From positions 1-29,390 of the IMG/VR virus record IMGVR_UViG_3300047370_000321: a stretch of DNA of 29,390 bases; one strand, given 5' to 3'. This stretch comes from a virus. Under the pieces are notes generated by a model. It did not search any database, was not told the origin of the DNA, and saw only the letters and a program-made list of their open reading frames with translations. Below are positions 11,784 to 19,700 of this stretch, one piece after another; position 1 is the first letter of the stretch, and every line of letters begins with the position of its first letter. The position numbers and the translations under genes were made by a program.

Positions 11784-12155
11784 ATGATCAAATCTGTATT
11801 CGCAGCAACCGCTGCCCTGTCCGTATCTGCTGGTGCCGCTTTCGCTGGTCCCTACGTTAACGTCGAAGCAAACTCAGGATTCACTGGATCCGATTACAAT
11901 GGTACAAATACCGACCTTCACGTGGGTTACGAAGGTGCTCTTGGTGAAGATGCTTCCTACTACGTCCAAGCAGGCGCTACAGTCCTGTCTCCTGACCAAG
12001 GTGAAGGCGAAACCGTCCCTTCTGGTAAAGCAGGCGTAGGCGTCTCCCTGACCGATGCTCTGGGCGCATACGGCGAAATCAGTTTCGTTGGTAGCGGCGA
12101 CAGCAATGTCGATCGCGGTTATGGAACTAAGTTGGGTCTTAAGTACTCCTTCTGA
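11784..12155 (+). CDS. Small exported, outer-membrane-type beta protein (123 aa)
   Basis: The ATG at 11784 gives MIKSVFAATAALSVSAGAAF then AGPY, a signal peptide cleaved at AFA. The mature protein has alternating beta strands with Gly/aromatic residues (YVNVEANSGFTG, DLHVGYEGALG, SYYVQAGATVL, KAGVGVSLTDALGAYGEISF) and ends in a Phe: GTKLGLKYSF. A C-terminal Phe in an amphipathic strand is the recognition signal of outer-membrane barrels. Codons are more GC-rich than those of its neighbours, suggesting host origin or high expression. Similar small proteins occur in cyanomyoviruses and marine Synechococcus; the function is unknown. It has a long structured leader, a late promoter, and a strong terminator directly after. 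Confidence 0.78.
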   Translation: MIKSVFAATAALSVSAGAAFAGPYVNVEANSGFTGSDYNGTNTDLHVGYEGALGEDASYYVQAGATVLSPDQGEGETVPSGKAGVGVSLTDALGAYGEISFVGSGDSNVDRGYGTKLGLKYSF

Positions 12156-12178
12156 TTTCGATAAGATGATCTAATAAG

Positions 12179-12206
12179 GGAGGGGTCTTGACACCCCTCC
12201 TTTTTT
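12179..12206 (+). terminator. Intrinsic terminator after the exported-protein gene
   Basis: GGAGGGGT (12179-12186) pairs with ACCCCTCC (12193-12200) around a 6-base loop, followed by six T (12201-12206). The loop contains the first bases of the -35 box of the next promoter. Confidence 0.92.
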
Positions 12207-12216
12207 ACTATATAAT
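12188..12216 (+). promoter_or_regulatory. Perfect-consensus sigma70 promoter nested in the terminator
   Basis: TTGACA (12188-12193) lies in the terminator loop. It is followed by 17 bases and TATAAT (12211-12216). RNA would start about 12223, leaving a 17-base leader with TAAGGA before the hli ATG. Confidence 0.85.
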
Positions 12217-12239
12217 ATGTAAAGATTTATTAAGGAATA

Positions 12240-12449
12240 ATGACTACAGTAACTGAAGACGGTGGACGTACAAACATGTACGCTACAGAACCACAAATGT
12301 ACACTGATCCTTCTTACACAGAAAGATACGGTCTTGAAACCCACGCAGAACGTGCAGAAAAAGCAAATGGACGCTATGCTATGTTGGGTATCATCGCAGG
12401 ATTCATTTCGTATGCTGTGACTGGTAACTTTTTCTTTGGTATTATTTAA
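12240..12449 (+). CDS. hli: High-light-inducible protein (Hli), 69 aa
   Basis: Hli proteins are single-helix relatives of plant light-harvesting proteins that sit in the thylakoid membrane, bind pigments and protect photosystem II under light stress. The family motif is ERAEKANGRYAMLG (residues 37-50), with the chlorophyll-binding Glu and Asn and Arg45. It is followed by the membrane helix IIAGFISYAVTGNFFFGII. The N-terminal 30 residues are soluble. It is a well-known cyanophage auxiliary gene. It is preceded by its own promoter and a TAAGGA ribosome site, and its stop directly abuts the ferredoxin ATG. Confidence 0.94.
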   Translation: MTTVTEDGGRTNMYATEPQMYTDPSYTERYGLETHAERAEKANGRYAMLGIIAGFISYAVTGNFFFGII

Positions 12450-12743
12450 ATGACAACCTATAGTATTCTACTTAAAACTTCTGAAGGTGAACACACAATT
12501 CAGTGTGAAAGCGATCAATATATTCTAGATGCTGCTGAAGAAGCAGGCGTTGATATGAATTATTCATGTCGTGCAGGTGCATGTTCTACATGTGCAGGCA
12601 AAATTGAAAGCGGGACAGTTGATCAAAGTGATCAGTCGTTCCTTGATGATGATCAAATGGAATCTGGATTTGTTCTTACTTGTGTAGCATATCCAACTAG
12701 TGATTGCGTTGTTGTAGCAGAACAAGAAGATGCTTTATACTGA
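12450..12743 (+). CDS. petF: Plant-type [2Fe-2S] ferredoxin
   Basis: Ferredoxin accepts electrons from photosystem I and passes them to NADP reductase, thioredoxin, bilin reductases and others. The cluster ligands are Cys40, Cys45 and Cys48 in [12 protein letters not shown], and Cys78 in VLTCVAYP. The length of 97 residues and the acidic surface match the family. Phage ferredoxins are known; they may replace the host protein when host gene expression stops. The gene abuts hli with no gap and shares its promoter. The following gene begins inside its last codons. Confidence 0.95.
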   Translation: MTTYSILLKTSEGEHTIQCESDQYILDAAEEAGVDMNYSCRAGACSTCAGKIESGTVDQSDQSFLDDDQMESGFVLTCVAYPTSDCVVVAEQEDALY

Positions 12744-13005
12744 AGACGCCCTCATCGATGCTGTTGCTAAACTTGGGTGGGATGTTCGACACGATAACCT
12801 CGTAGTTGAGATCGCAGGTACTCAAGTTTCTGGCATTGATGTTGGTGAAATATATAATAAGAAGTGGCAATCACCTATTGGCACTAGAAAATATAATAAA
12901 GAAGCATTTATTGTAATTAAAAATCTTTCTCGCGATCCATTTGAGTCTTCTCAACCTATGGATAGAGAACATCAACCGCATCATTTAAAAGATGACAAAT
13001 CCTAA
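12730..13005 (+). CDS. Small soluble protein, unknown (91 aa)
   Basis: [40 protein letters not shown] and [20 protein letters not shown] suggest a compact alpha/beta domain with a His-rich, charged end ([15 protein letters not shown]). There is no signal or membrane segment. The ATG overlaps the ferredoxin stop by 14 bases and the frame ends inside the next small gene. Its fixed place behind ferredoxin might mean a redox-related role, but no motif supports this. Confidence 0.75.
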   Translation: MLYTEDALIDAVAKLGWDVRHDNLVVEIAGTQVSGIDVGEIYNKKWQSPIGTRKYNKEAFIVIKNLSRDPFESSQPMDREHQPHHLKDDKS

Positions 13006-13141
13006 CGCTCTCTATGAAGACATGGAGAAACTAAACGCCCTTTACGAAGAACTTTGCTGGGGGCACGATGATGAACTGATGTTCACTCACGAAAACGGCA
13101 GAGTTATTATTTACAACAAAACACAGGAGCAAGTAAAATGA
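12992..13141 (+). CDS. Small acidic protein, unknown (49 aa)
   Basis: [20 protein letters not shown] is followed by LCWGHDDELMFTHENGRVII and a short tail. There is a repeat-like start ([16 protein letters not shown]). It overlaps the preceding gene by 14 bases and shares ATGA with the short hli that follows; CAGGAG near its end (13124-13129) provides that gene's ribosome site. The function is unknown. Confidence 0.72.
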   Translation: MTNPNALYEDMEKLNALYEELCWGHDDELMFTHENGRVIIYNKTQEQVK

Positions 13142-13257
13142 AATTCGGATTCACACCTGAGGCAGAGATCCTCAACTCACGTCTAGCAATGCTTGGTTTC
13201 ATCATTGCTGTCGGAACTTATGCTACAACTGGACAGATTATTCCAGGTATTTGGTGA
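13138..13257 (+). CDS. hli: Short high-light-inducible protein (39 aa)
   Basis: MKFGFTPEAEILNSRLAMLG, then FIIAVGTYATTGQIIPGIW: this is the Hli/LHC helix reduced to its core, with the ExxNxRxAMxG motif (AEILNSRLAMLG) and one membrane helix. It is shorter than the 69-residue hli upstream and lacks its soluble N-terminus, as in the short phage-type Hli class. It is expected to be thylakoid-bound and pigment-binding. It is ATGA-coupled to the gene before and TGATG-coupled to the peptide after. Confidence 0.88.
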   Translation: MKFGFTPEAEILNSRLAMLGFIIAVGTYATTGQIIPGIW

Positions 13258-13337
13258 TGGAGTATTTGTTAGTTGCATTCATACTAGCAGGTAGTTTCGC
13301 TGGCGCTGCTCTATTCACCCAATCGGGAAAAGAATAA
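13257..13337 (+). CDS. 26-residue membrane peptide
   Basis: MEYLLVAFILAGSFAGAALF ending TQSGKE is one transmembrane helix. The ATG shares a base with the hli stop (TGATG). Placement after hli suggests a small thylakoid peptide, but it does not resemble a known photosystem or cytochrome b6f small subunit. Confidence 0.62.
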   Translation: MEYLLVAFILAGSFAGAALFTQSGKE

Positions 13338-13357
13338 ATAGATTTATATCGTCGTCG

Positions 13358-13398
13358 CATAAAAAGACCCCCCTGGCAAAAACCAGATGGGGTCTTTT
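13358..13398 (+). terminator. Strong, probably bidirectional, intrinsic terminator
   Basis: AAAAAGACCCC pairs with GGGGTCTTTTT around an inner CTGG/CCAG hairpin, followed by a run of eight T. The A-run on the left would serve as a U-run for leftward RNA. It separates the hli operon from the convergent virion genes. Confidence 0.9.
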
Positions 13399-13410
13399 TT
13401 TTGTCTTAAA

Positions 13411-16400
13411 TTATGCCTGTGCTTCTGTCCAGGAAATTCTGAAGTCAATTGCACGACGGTTTGAACCACGACCACCACCAATGTTGGTGACTTGAATTCC
13501 TAGTACCTCAGGACCATCAGGGAATACACCTGTTGGGTTAGGTGGAGTAGTAGCAGTAAGACTAGAACCACCACCACCTAGAATAGAGTTAGAAATTTCT
13601 TTGACTCGTCCTAGATCATAATCAGACACTCCATTATCAGCATAGAATCCATAGATAACTTCACCACCAACAAGTTCGTTGTTAACAATACCCAAACCTT
13701 GTGTAAGGTCAGCGTATTGTGCTAATGATGTACCACCAACACCTTCCCAGGCAACGGTGTTAGTAATGTTTGGATTAAGAACTAGTTCCACAAAGAAAGG
13801 ACCATTAGCAGACACCTCAGCGGTTCTTAGAACCAACTGCATTCTGTTAACCAACTCTCTTTCACCAAACTGTCCAGGGATACCATTATCAACTGAAGGT
13901 GCTGTACGAATAGCAAGTAGTGCCTTAGTCTGTCCAGAGTTAATCTCACGACCAGTTCTAGTACCAACTGTATAGACATATGCTCGGTCATCGTCATATA
14001 GACCTTCCATAATGACTGATGAACCCCAGTGACTAATCTGTGGTACTGATGTTGCACCTAGAAGTTCGAGACCAGTTGGTTGTGTACTACTATAAGTAAA
14101 CGTTTGTGCTGAAGCAGAACCTAAAGGTGAGAATATAACACCAGTAGGATTAGTTACTGTTACTGCTTTGCTCAGTTGAATAACTGTGCCGCTAATGTCA
14201 TGTACAAATGTATCAGCAGGAATACCAGTAGCAATTACTCTCTGTCCTTTCTGGATACCAGAAGCATTACTTACAGCACCCTGTGACTCACCACTATTAA
14301 TTGTAATGGTTACACTGGTAGCACCTGCTTGTTCTCTAGTAACACCAGTAAAGATACCTGAAGTAGCTGTTGCTAGTGGTGATAGTTCTGAACCAGTTTG
14401 ACTTGTAAGTGTCTTAGCAACAGCAGAAGGTCCACTATTCTCGGAGATAGTAAAACCACCAGTCGTAGTAGATACAACATAGTAAACTTTATTTGCTGCA
14501 ATGTTTGCAAACGGTGTGTCAAATTTAACTGTTTGAACACCACCACCACTTAGACCAACAGTACTAGAGACTGAAATCTGATTGTTACCTGAAGTAGTTG
14601 CAGTAACATTTTGAATGTATGATGTTCTACCTGTGTAATTAACATATTCCTGAATTCCAGTAGTAGCACCAGTAGTTTTTCTTACACGTAGTGTTCCAGA
14701 ATTAGGGAAGTGAGTAGGAGCATCAGCAATATAGATGCTAGTGTCACCAGTAGCAATTGATTTAGTAGATGTCGTGCTTGGAGGAACAGTACTTACTTCA
14801 TAACGAGCAGGTAGGTTACCTGATCTCATGTATGCCTCAGTGTTAGCATTGTTGTTAGGAATTTTGTGTGCATAGATTACATTACCATTCTCTGCTCGGA
14901 ATCCCCAACGAATAAATCCAGCACCATACCAAGAATAATCCATGTAGAACATCTGCATCTTAGTTACGTCAATTGAGTAACCAGTTTTACCAGAACCATC
15001 ACAACGGTCAATGTTCCAATCAGATTGATTCCATTCAGTCTCTACAGTTTTAGTGATGGGAACATTAGTTGCTGATGGACCACGATAATCAGGGAAGATT
15101 ACCATTTGGGTATCAGAAATAATACCATCAACACGGTATGAAGTACCACGAATAACAACATAGTCACCAGGTTCTAGTTGCTTGGAAAACTTAGTTCCTT
15201 GCAGGTTAGCACCAGTGTAACTAGAAATTAATGTGTTTCCATTAGTAACTGTAATTTTACCTGACAACTGATAAGTAGAAGTTCTGCGAACAACACTCAA
15301 GTTTCCACTTGCATATCTAAAAAACAAACCATTTTGTTGGTCTTGCATACCAATTTCAAGTCTAGTACCAAACCCACCGACAGGAGTTACGGTATACTCA
15401 CCAGTTGCAGCTGCCTCTGTTGGTGCTGAACTAGTTTCGTATTTAAATGTGTATGGATCAACAACATTAGTAACTTGGTACTGTCCATTGTAGTTATTAT
15501 CACCACAATTTCTTACATCAACGATTGTATCTCTAGTAACATTATGTGCAACAGCACTAACAACAGTTACAGTTGTTCCTGATGCTGTAATGCTATCAAT
15601 GTTTTCAATAGCAGGTTCTAGAATAGAACCCGTGGAGAATGCTACACCTTTACCAGATTGATAACGGAAGTAACGTTTGGTCTGTCTGATTGCCTGTTGG
15701 TTCTTAGAGAAAGAATTAGTTGAAAATTTAACACCACCATCAAATGCTCTGTGGACAGAAGATCCTTGTGGTCTAGGATATAGTTTAATAGTACCTGAAC
15801 TTACGCCACCTGTGGGAGCAGAAGTTGGGAAGTAGAAGAATGTATTTGGATCTTGTACTCTAGCAACAACCCATGATCCATTTACATTAGTTCCTGAAGA
15901 TCCAGCAACAGCAATTTCATTACCAACTTCAAATCCATGTGCTTGCGATGTATTTACCTGAACAGAACCAGACATATCACCACCAGCAGCTGCTAGAGTA
16001 ATTGTTCCACCTACAGATGATGCTGTGTAGTGGATGCCGATATAAATTGCAGTTCTTGCGGAGTCAAAGATGTTTGTTTGACCAGCAGTCCATTCATATG
16101 TACCTGTATACTTGAAACTTGTGGAGTCAGAACTATCAACAATAAAGACACCATCAGCACCTGGAAAGGAAGTATCTTGTACGTAGATAGCACTACCTGC
16201 AGCAGGTGGAGATGAGCATGATACTTCCATCTCTCTCAAGTTATTACTATTAGCACCAGCCTGAATCTCTGTGATAGCAATATTTGTAGTAGACTTATAT
16301 GCAAATGGGTTGTTGTTGATCATTGTCAACGATTCCCACTTGGTACTCTGTGTACCATATTCAAAGTCAGTATCAATTTGTGATTGAGGGGTAGACACCC

Positions 16401-16728
16401 TCATTTTATTTACTGCATCATGATATGATTCAGCAGGTTCAATTTTTTCTTCAAAGTCATCTACGATAATCTGCAACTTGTCTGTGTCAGACATCGTTGT
16501 AGTGTCATACGCTAGGGTTACCCTAGTCGTAGTAACATTTCTGATATCAGTCGCGATGGTGTATGCGGTAGCAGTTAGTTCTGGATCGGAAAAGTTATAG
16601 ATAACTTTGTTATCAGTAACGTTTGTGATAAGAATCAACTGTTCTCTTTGGACACCACCAGGAATTACTATCTGTCGTTCTGAAGCATCAAAAAGATAAT
16701 AATTACTAAGGATAGTTTTTCTTGCCAT
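13411..16728 (-). CDS. Large virion structural protein (1105 aa), probably tail or baseplate
   Basis: It begins MARKTILSNYYLFDASERQI and is beta-rich throughout, with almost no Cys. At least three degenerate copies of a module of about 45-50 residues are visible (about residues 166-210, 256-306 and 376-430), each with a His/Val turn, VxGxxxFxY and an ending like TSAPT. Later parts contain Ser/Thr/Gly-rich strands with TGVTREQAGATSVT-type turns. Length, repeats and position beside two tail-fibre-like genes indicate a fibre or baseplate component, perhaps trimeric. A late-type box and a leader much like that of the 1174-residue gene precede it. There is no enzyme motif, and the precise role in the virion is not known. 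Confidence 0.8.
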   Translation of the reverse strand: MARKTILSNYYLFDASERQIVIPGGVQREQLILITNVTDNKVIYNFSDPELTATAYTIATDIRNVTTTRVTLAYDTTTMSDTDKLQIIVDDFEEKIEPAESYHDAVNKMRVSTPQSQIDTDFEYGTQSTKWESLTMINNNPFAYKSTTNIAITEIQAGANSNNLREMEVSCSSPPAAGSAIYVQDTSFPGADGVFIVDSSDSTSFKYTGTYEWTAGQTNIFDSARTAIYIGIHYTASSVGGTITLAAAGGDMSGSVQVNTSQAHGFEVGNEIAVAGSSGTNVNGSWVVARVQDPNTFFYFPTSAPTGGVSSGTIKLYPRPQGSSVHRAFDGGVKFSTNSFSKNQQAIRQTKRYFRYQSGKGVAFSTGSILEPAIENIDSITASGTTVTVVSAVAHNVTRDTIVDVRNCGDNNYNGQYQVTNVVDPYTFKYETSSAPTEAAATGEYTVTPVGGFGTRLEIGMQDQQNGLFFRYASGNLSVVRRTSTYQLSGKITVTNGNTLISSYTGANLQGTKFSKQLEPGDYVVIRGTSYRVDGIISDTQMVIFPDYRGPSATNVPITKTVETEWNQSDWNIDRCDGSGKTGYSIDVTKMQMFYMDYSWYGAGFIRWGFRAENGNVIYAHKIPNNNANTEAYMRSGNLPARYEVSTVPPSTTSTKSIATGDTSIYIADAPTHFPNSGTLRVRKTTGATTGIQEYVNYTGRTSYIQNVTATTSGNNQISVSSTVGLSGGGVQTVKFDTPFANIAANKVYYVVSTTTGGFTISENSGPSAVAKTLTSQTGSELSPLATATSGIFTGVTREQAGATSVTITINSGESQGAVSNASGIQKGQRVIATGIPADTFVHDISGTVIQLSKAVTVTNPTGVIFSPLGSASAQTFTYSSTQPTGLELLGATSVPQISHWGSSVIMEGLYDDDRAYVYTVGTRTGREINSGQTKALLAIRTAPSVDNGIPGQFGERELVNRMQLVLRTAEVSANGPFFVELVLNPNITNTVAWEGVGGTSLAQYADLTQGLGIVNNELVGGEVIYGFYADNGVSDYDLGRVKEISNSILGGGGSSLTATTPPNPTGVFPDGPEVLGIQVTNIGGGRGSNRRAIDFRISWTEAQA

Positions 16729-16760
16729 TACAGACTGCCGTAGATATTCTTTGCTTTATC

Positions 16761-16768
16761 TATTTATC
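16761..16768 (-). promoter_or_regulatory. Putative late promoter box for the 1105-residue virion gene
   Basis: The minus strand reads GATAAATA, seven of eight matches to the T4 late consensus, 33 bases before the ATG. It is followed by a leader sharing TACG, ACGGCAGT and TAATGGCAA with the leader of the gene at 24554. Confidence 0.5.
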
Positions 16769-19700
16769 AGACACCGTACTTACCACGGGTGGCGTTGAAG
16801 TTCTGGGATATCTCTGTGGCACTTAGAGATGTTTGATAGATACGAACTTCACCGATGCTGCCATCCCAATAATAGTTATCTTTAGAGTTACCAATATCAA
16901 AACTAACATTTGGATTAGTCATAGCAGTTGTATAAGAAGCAGTATTTTCCAACACACCATTTCTATACAGTTTCACATTACTACCATCATATGTTCCAAC
17001 CCAATGTGTGAATCCAAAACTAGTCGTGGAAGATTGAGTTTCGGTTACTCCACCACCATTCCATTCATTTACCCACCAAGAAACAACTCCACTCTGCTGA
17101 TAGAATCCAAAACCATCATTCCAAGCTGTATTGGTAGTTTTCATTAGTGGAGCCTTATAACCAGAATCAGGATAGTCTGATGTTCCCCACCATTCAACAG
17201 TTATATTTGTAAAATTGGCAATGGTAGAATTTGTACTTATCGTATCATCCGTTCCATCAAACTCCCAGTATCCAGCACTATTGAATGTAGCTCCATCAAC
17301 TATACCAATGTAAGAACTACTTGAGAGGTTATTTACTTTGCCTGGACATGATGGTCTGCTCACGCCAGGTATTGCAGCAGTTCCATATGTTGGGACGTAT
17401 GTATTAACAGAAGATTTTAGCTCTACTTGTGGTCCCCAAACATACAGATCAGCGGAAGAAGCAAATGGATAGTATCTATGAAACTTACCAGCTGGCGCTC
17501 CAAATTCACTAGTAGCAACTCCAGATAAAGTAAACCTCTGCCAGTCACCAGTAGCAGTATGTGTAACAGACACAACTTCTCCGCCAGTGCTTTGGAGATA
17601 GACAAACTGCTGAAAAGATTGTGATGATCCATCAACTGTCTTGACCCAAGCAGATATAGTAAAATCGCCGTCATTAACGATAGATTGATAAATGCTAGCA
17701 CTAGCTCCAGTTATTAGCGTAGCAGTCTTAGATCCATCAGGAGCTATTGCTGCATTTCGTGTAATTGTGGGGGTAGTAGCACCCAACCAACTCCAATCAG
17801 TCAATACTCCATTTGCAGTTCCATCACTAAAATTTGTTAGATTAAAACTAGAAGTATATCGATTCTCACCAACGTTGACAGTCGCTCCAGAATCATAAGT
17901 TGCTCTGTTTCCAAAGTCATAGTTCAGAAGTAGGTCAGTATTAATTTCAATAGCATCAGAAGTAATCCTAGGCGCTGTATTAGGTGCTTCGTAGATGTAC
18001 TTAGTTTTGGTAGCGTTGTAGTTCTGGTAGACTTGTGCTGGTGTTAGTGCTTTTGGATAGATACGAACTGCACCAATCTTACCATCAAAATGTCTGTTAG
18101 CCAGAGCAAATCCTCTGCCAAGTTTAACGTTCTTGAATTCACCGATCCATCCAGCAGTACCAGCAGTGGATTGATATGATTGGTTGACATATTCTCCATT
18201 GATGTATGCCTTACCTCCTGTTGGTTCTGTTCCATCGAATGTTATGGCAGCATGATACCAAACACCTGTCGATCCACTTCCACTAGGTAGAGCAAAGTAA
18301 GGATCATTTGCTGAAATCTTAGAACCAAATGCCCAGAAGAATGAACCAGCAGCATTGATTTCTAATCGTGGTCCGATGTTACCTGAGTCAACTTCACCAC
18401 CAGTATCTGGTGTACCAAAGTTACAATCAATAGGGTTCTGCCAGTTGCTATGTGAATCAGACTTGAACCATATCTCTACAGTAAACTGAGACATATCAAC
18501 ACCGAGATCACCTATCTCTATGGTGTCATCTGTTCCATCAAACTCCCAGTATCCATCAGCGTTGTGGGTGGCACCAAGTATAGCACCACTACTATCTTTA
18601 CCTGATTGATCACCCCATAGTAAGGTAATTGGTGCTTCTTTCACTGAAATATCATCCATCAAATAAGCACCACTACCAAAAGATGTAATTGCAATAGTAG
18701 AAGTTGAAGATGCTGCCTTAAAATATGCTTCCTCATCGAAAGCTACGCTTCCAGTATTGGCTGTAGTCATCGTCGTTAATGTTGTTCCTGACAAACCACT
18801 TCCATCAAATATTGTAAAAGTAGGAGACCCTGCTTGTTGTAAAGTTATATAATATGTTTTTCCAGGTTCTGTTACAAAAGATTGATAGAATTTAGGATCA
18901 CCAGAACCACCAAGGTTTTGAAGACTTACAGATCTGCTGCCAGTATACCCTGAAGAATAGAAAGCGAGAACGTTTCCTCCATTCTGATCAAGAGTCCACC
19001 CATCAATATTATCATTTTCAAAACCTCCATTTGTAATCAACTCTGGTCCTAGCACATCTTTTTGAACTGAAATATTATCAAGTACGTAAGCTGCTCCAGA
19101 AGGAATATCAAAAACTGCAAAAGTAGAAGTTGTTGATGTTGCTACAAAAGTTCCTGTTTCACCAGTTTCATAATTACCTGAATTGGTTGTAGTGATCGTC
19201 TGTAATGTTGTTCCCGAAACACCACTTCCATCAAATATTTTAATAACAGGACCACCAATTTGGTCGAGGCTTACCTTATATCTTTTTCCAATTTCTGTCG
19301 TAAAAGATTGAATGAAACTATCAGCAGCTGCATAGTTCACAATAATTAAAGAGTTAGTTCCATTGTAACTATTATTATAACTGTATCGTAGATCAGCAGT
19401 AAGTGTAGCAGGATACCAACCAGTAACATTACTACTATTAAAATCTCCATTAGTAATCAACTCTACTGGCATAGTCTCAGGAATGCCAGCATCACCCAAC
19501 AGGTTCAGTTCTTGGAAGTCGGCAACTCTAATAGCAGGACTACCACTATATTGCATGACACCAGCATCAAATGCATTAATTTTTTTCTTACTTACTTGAG
19601 TTGAATAGTCATCAAAGATAATATGATTAGCACTGAAAGGAGTCTTACGTAAGTCACTACTATCAAATCTTACTGAACCATCATCTAATGTAGCAATTTC

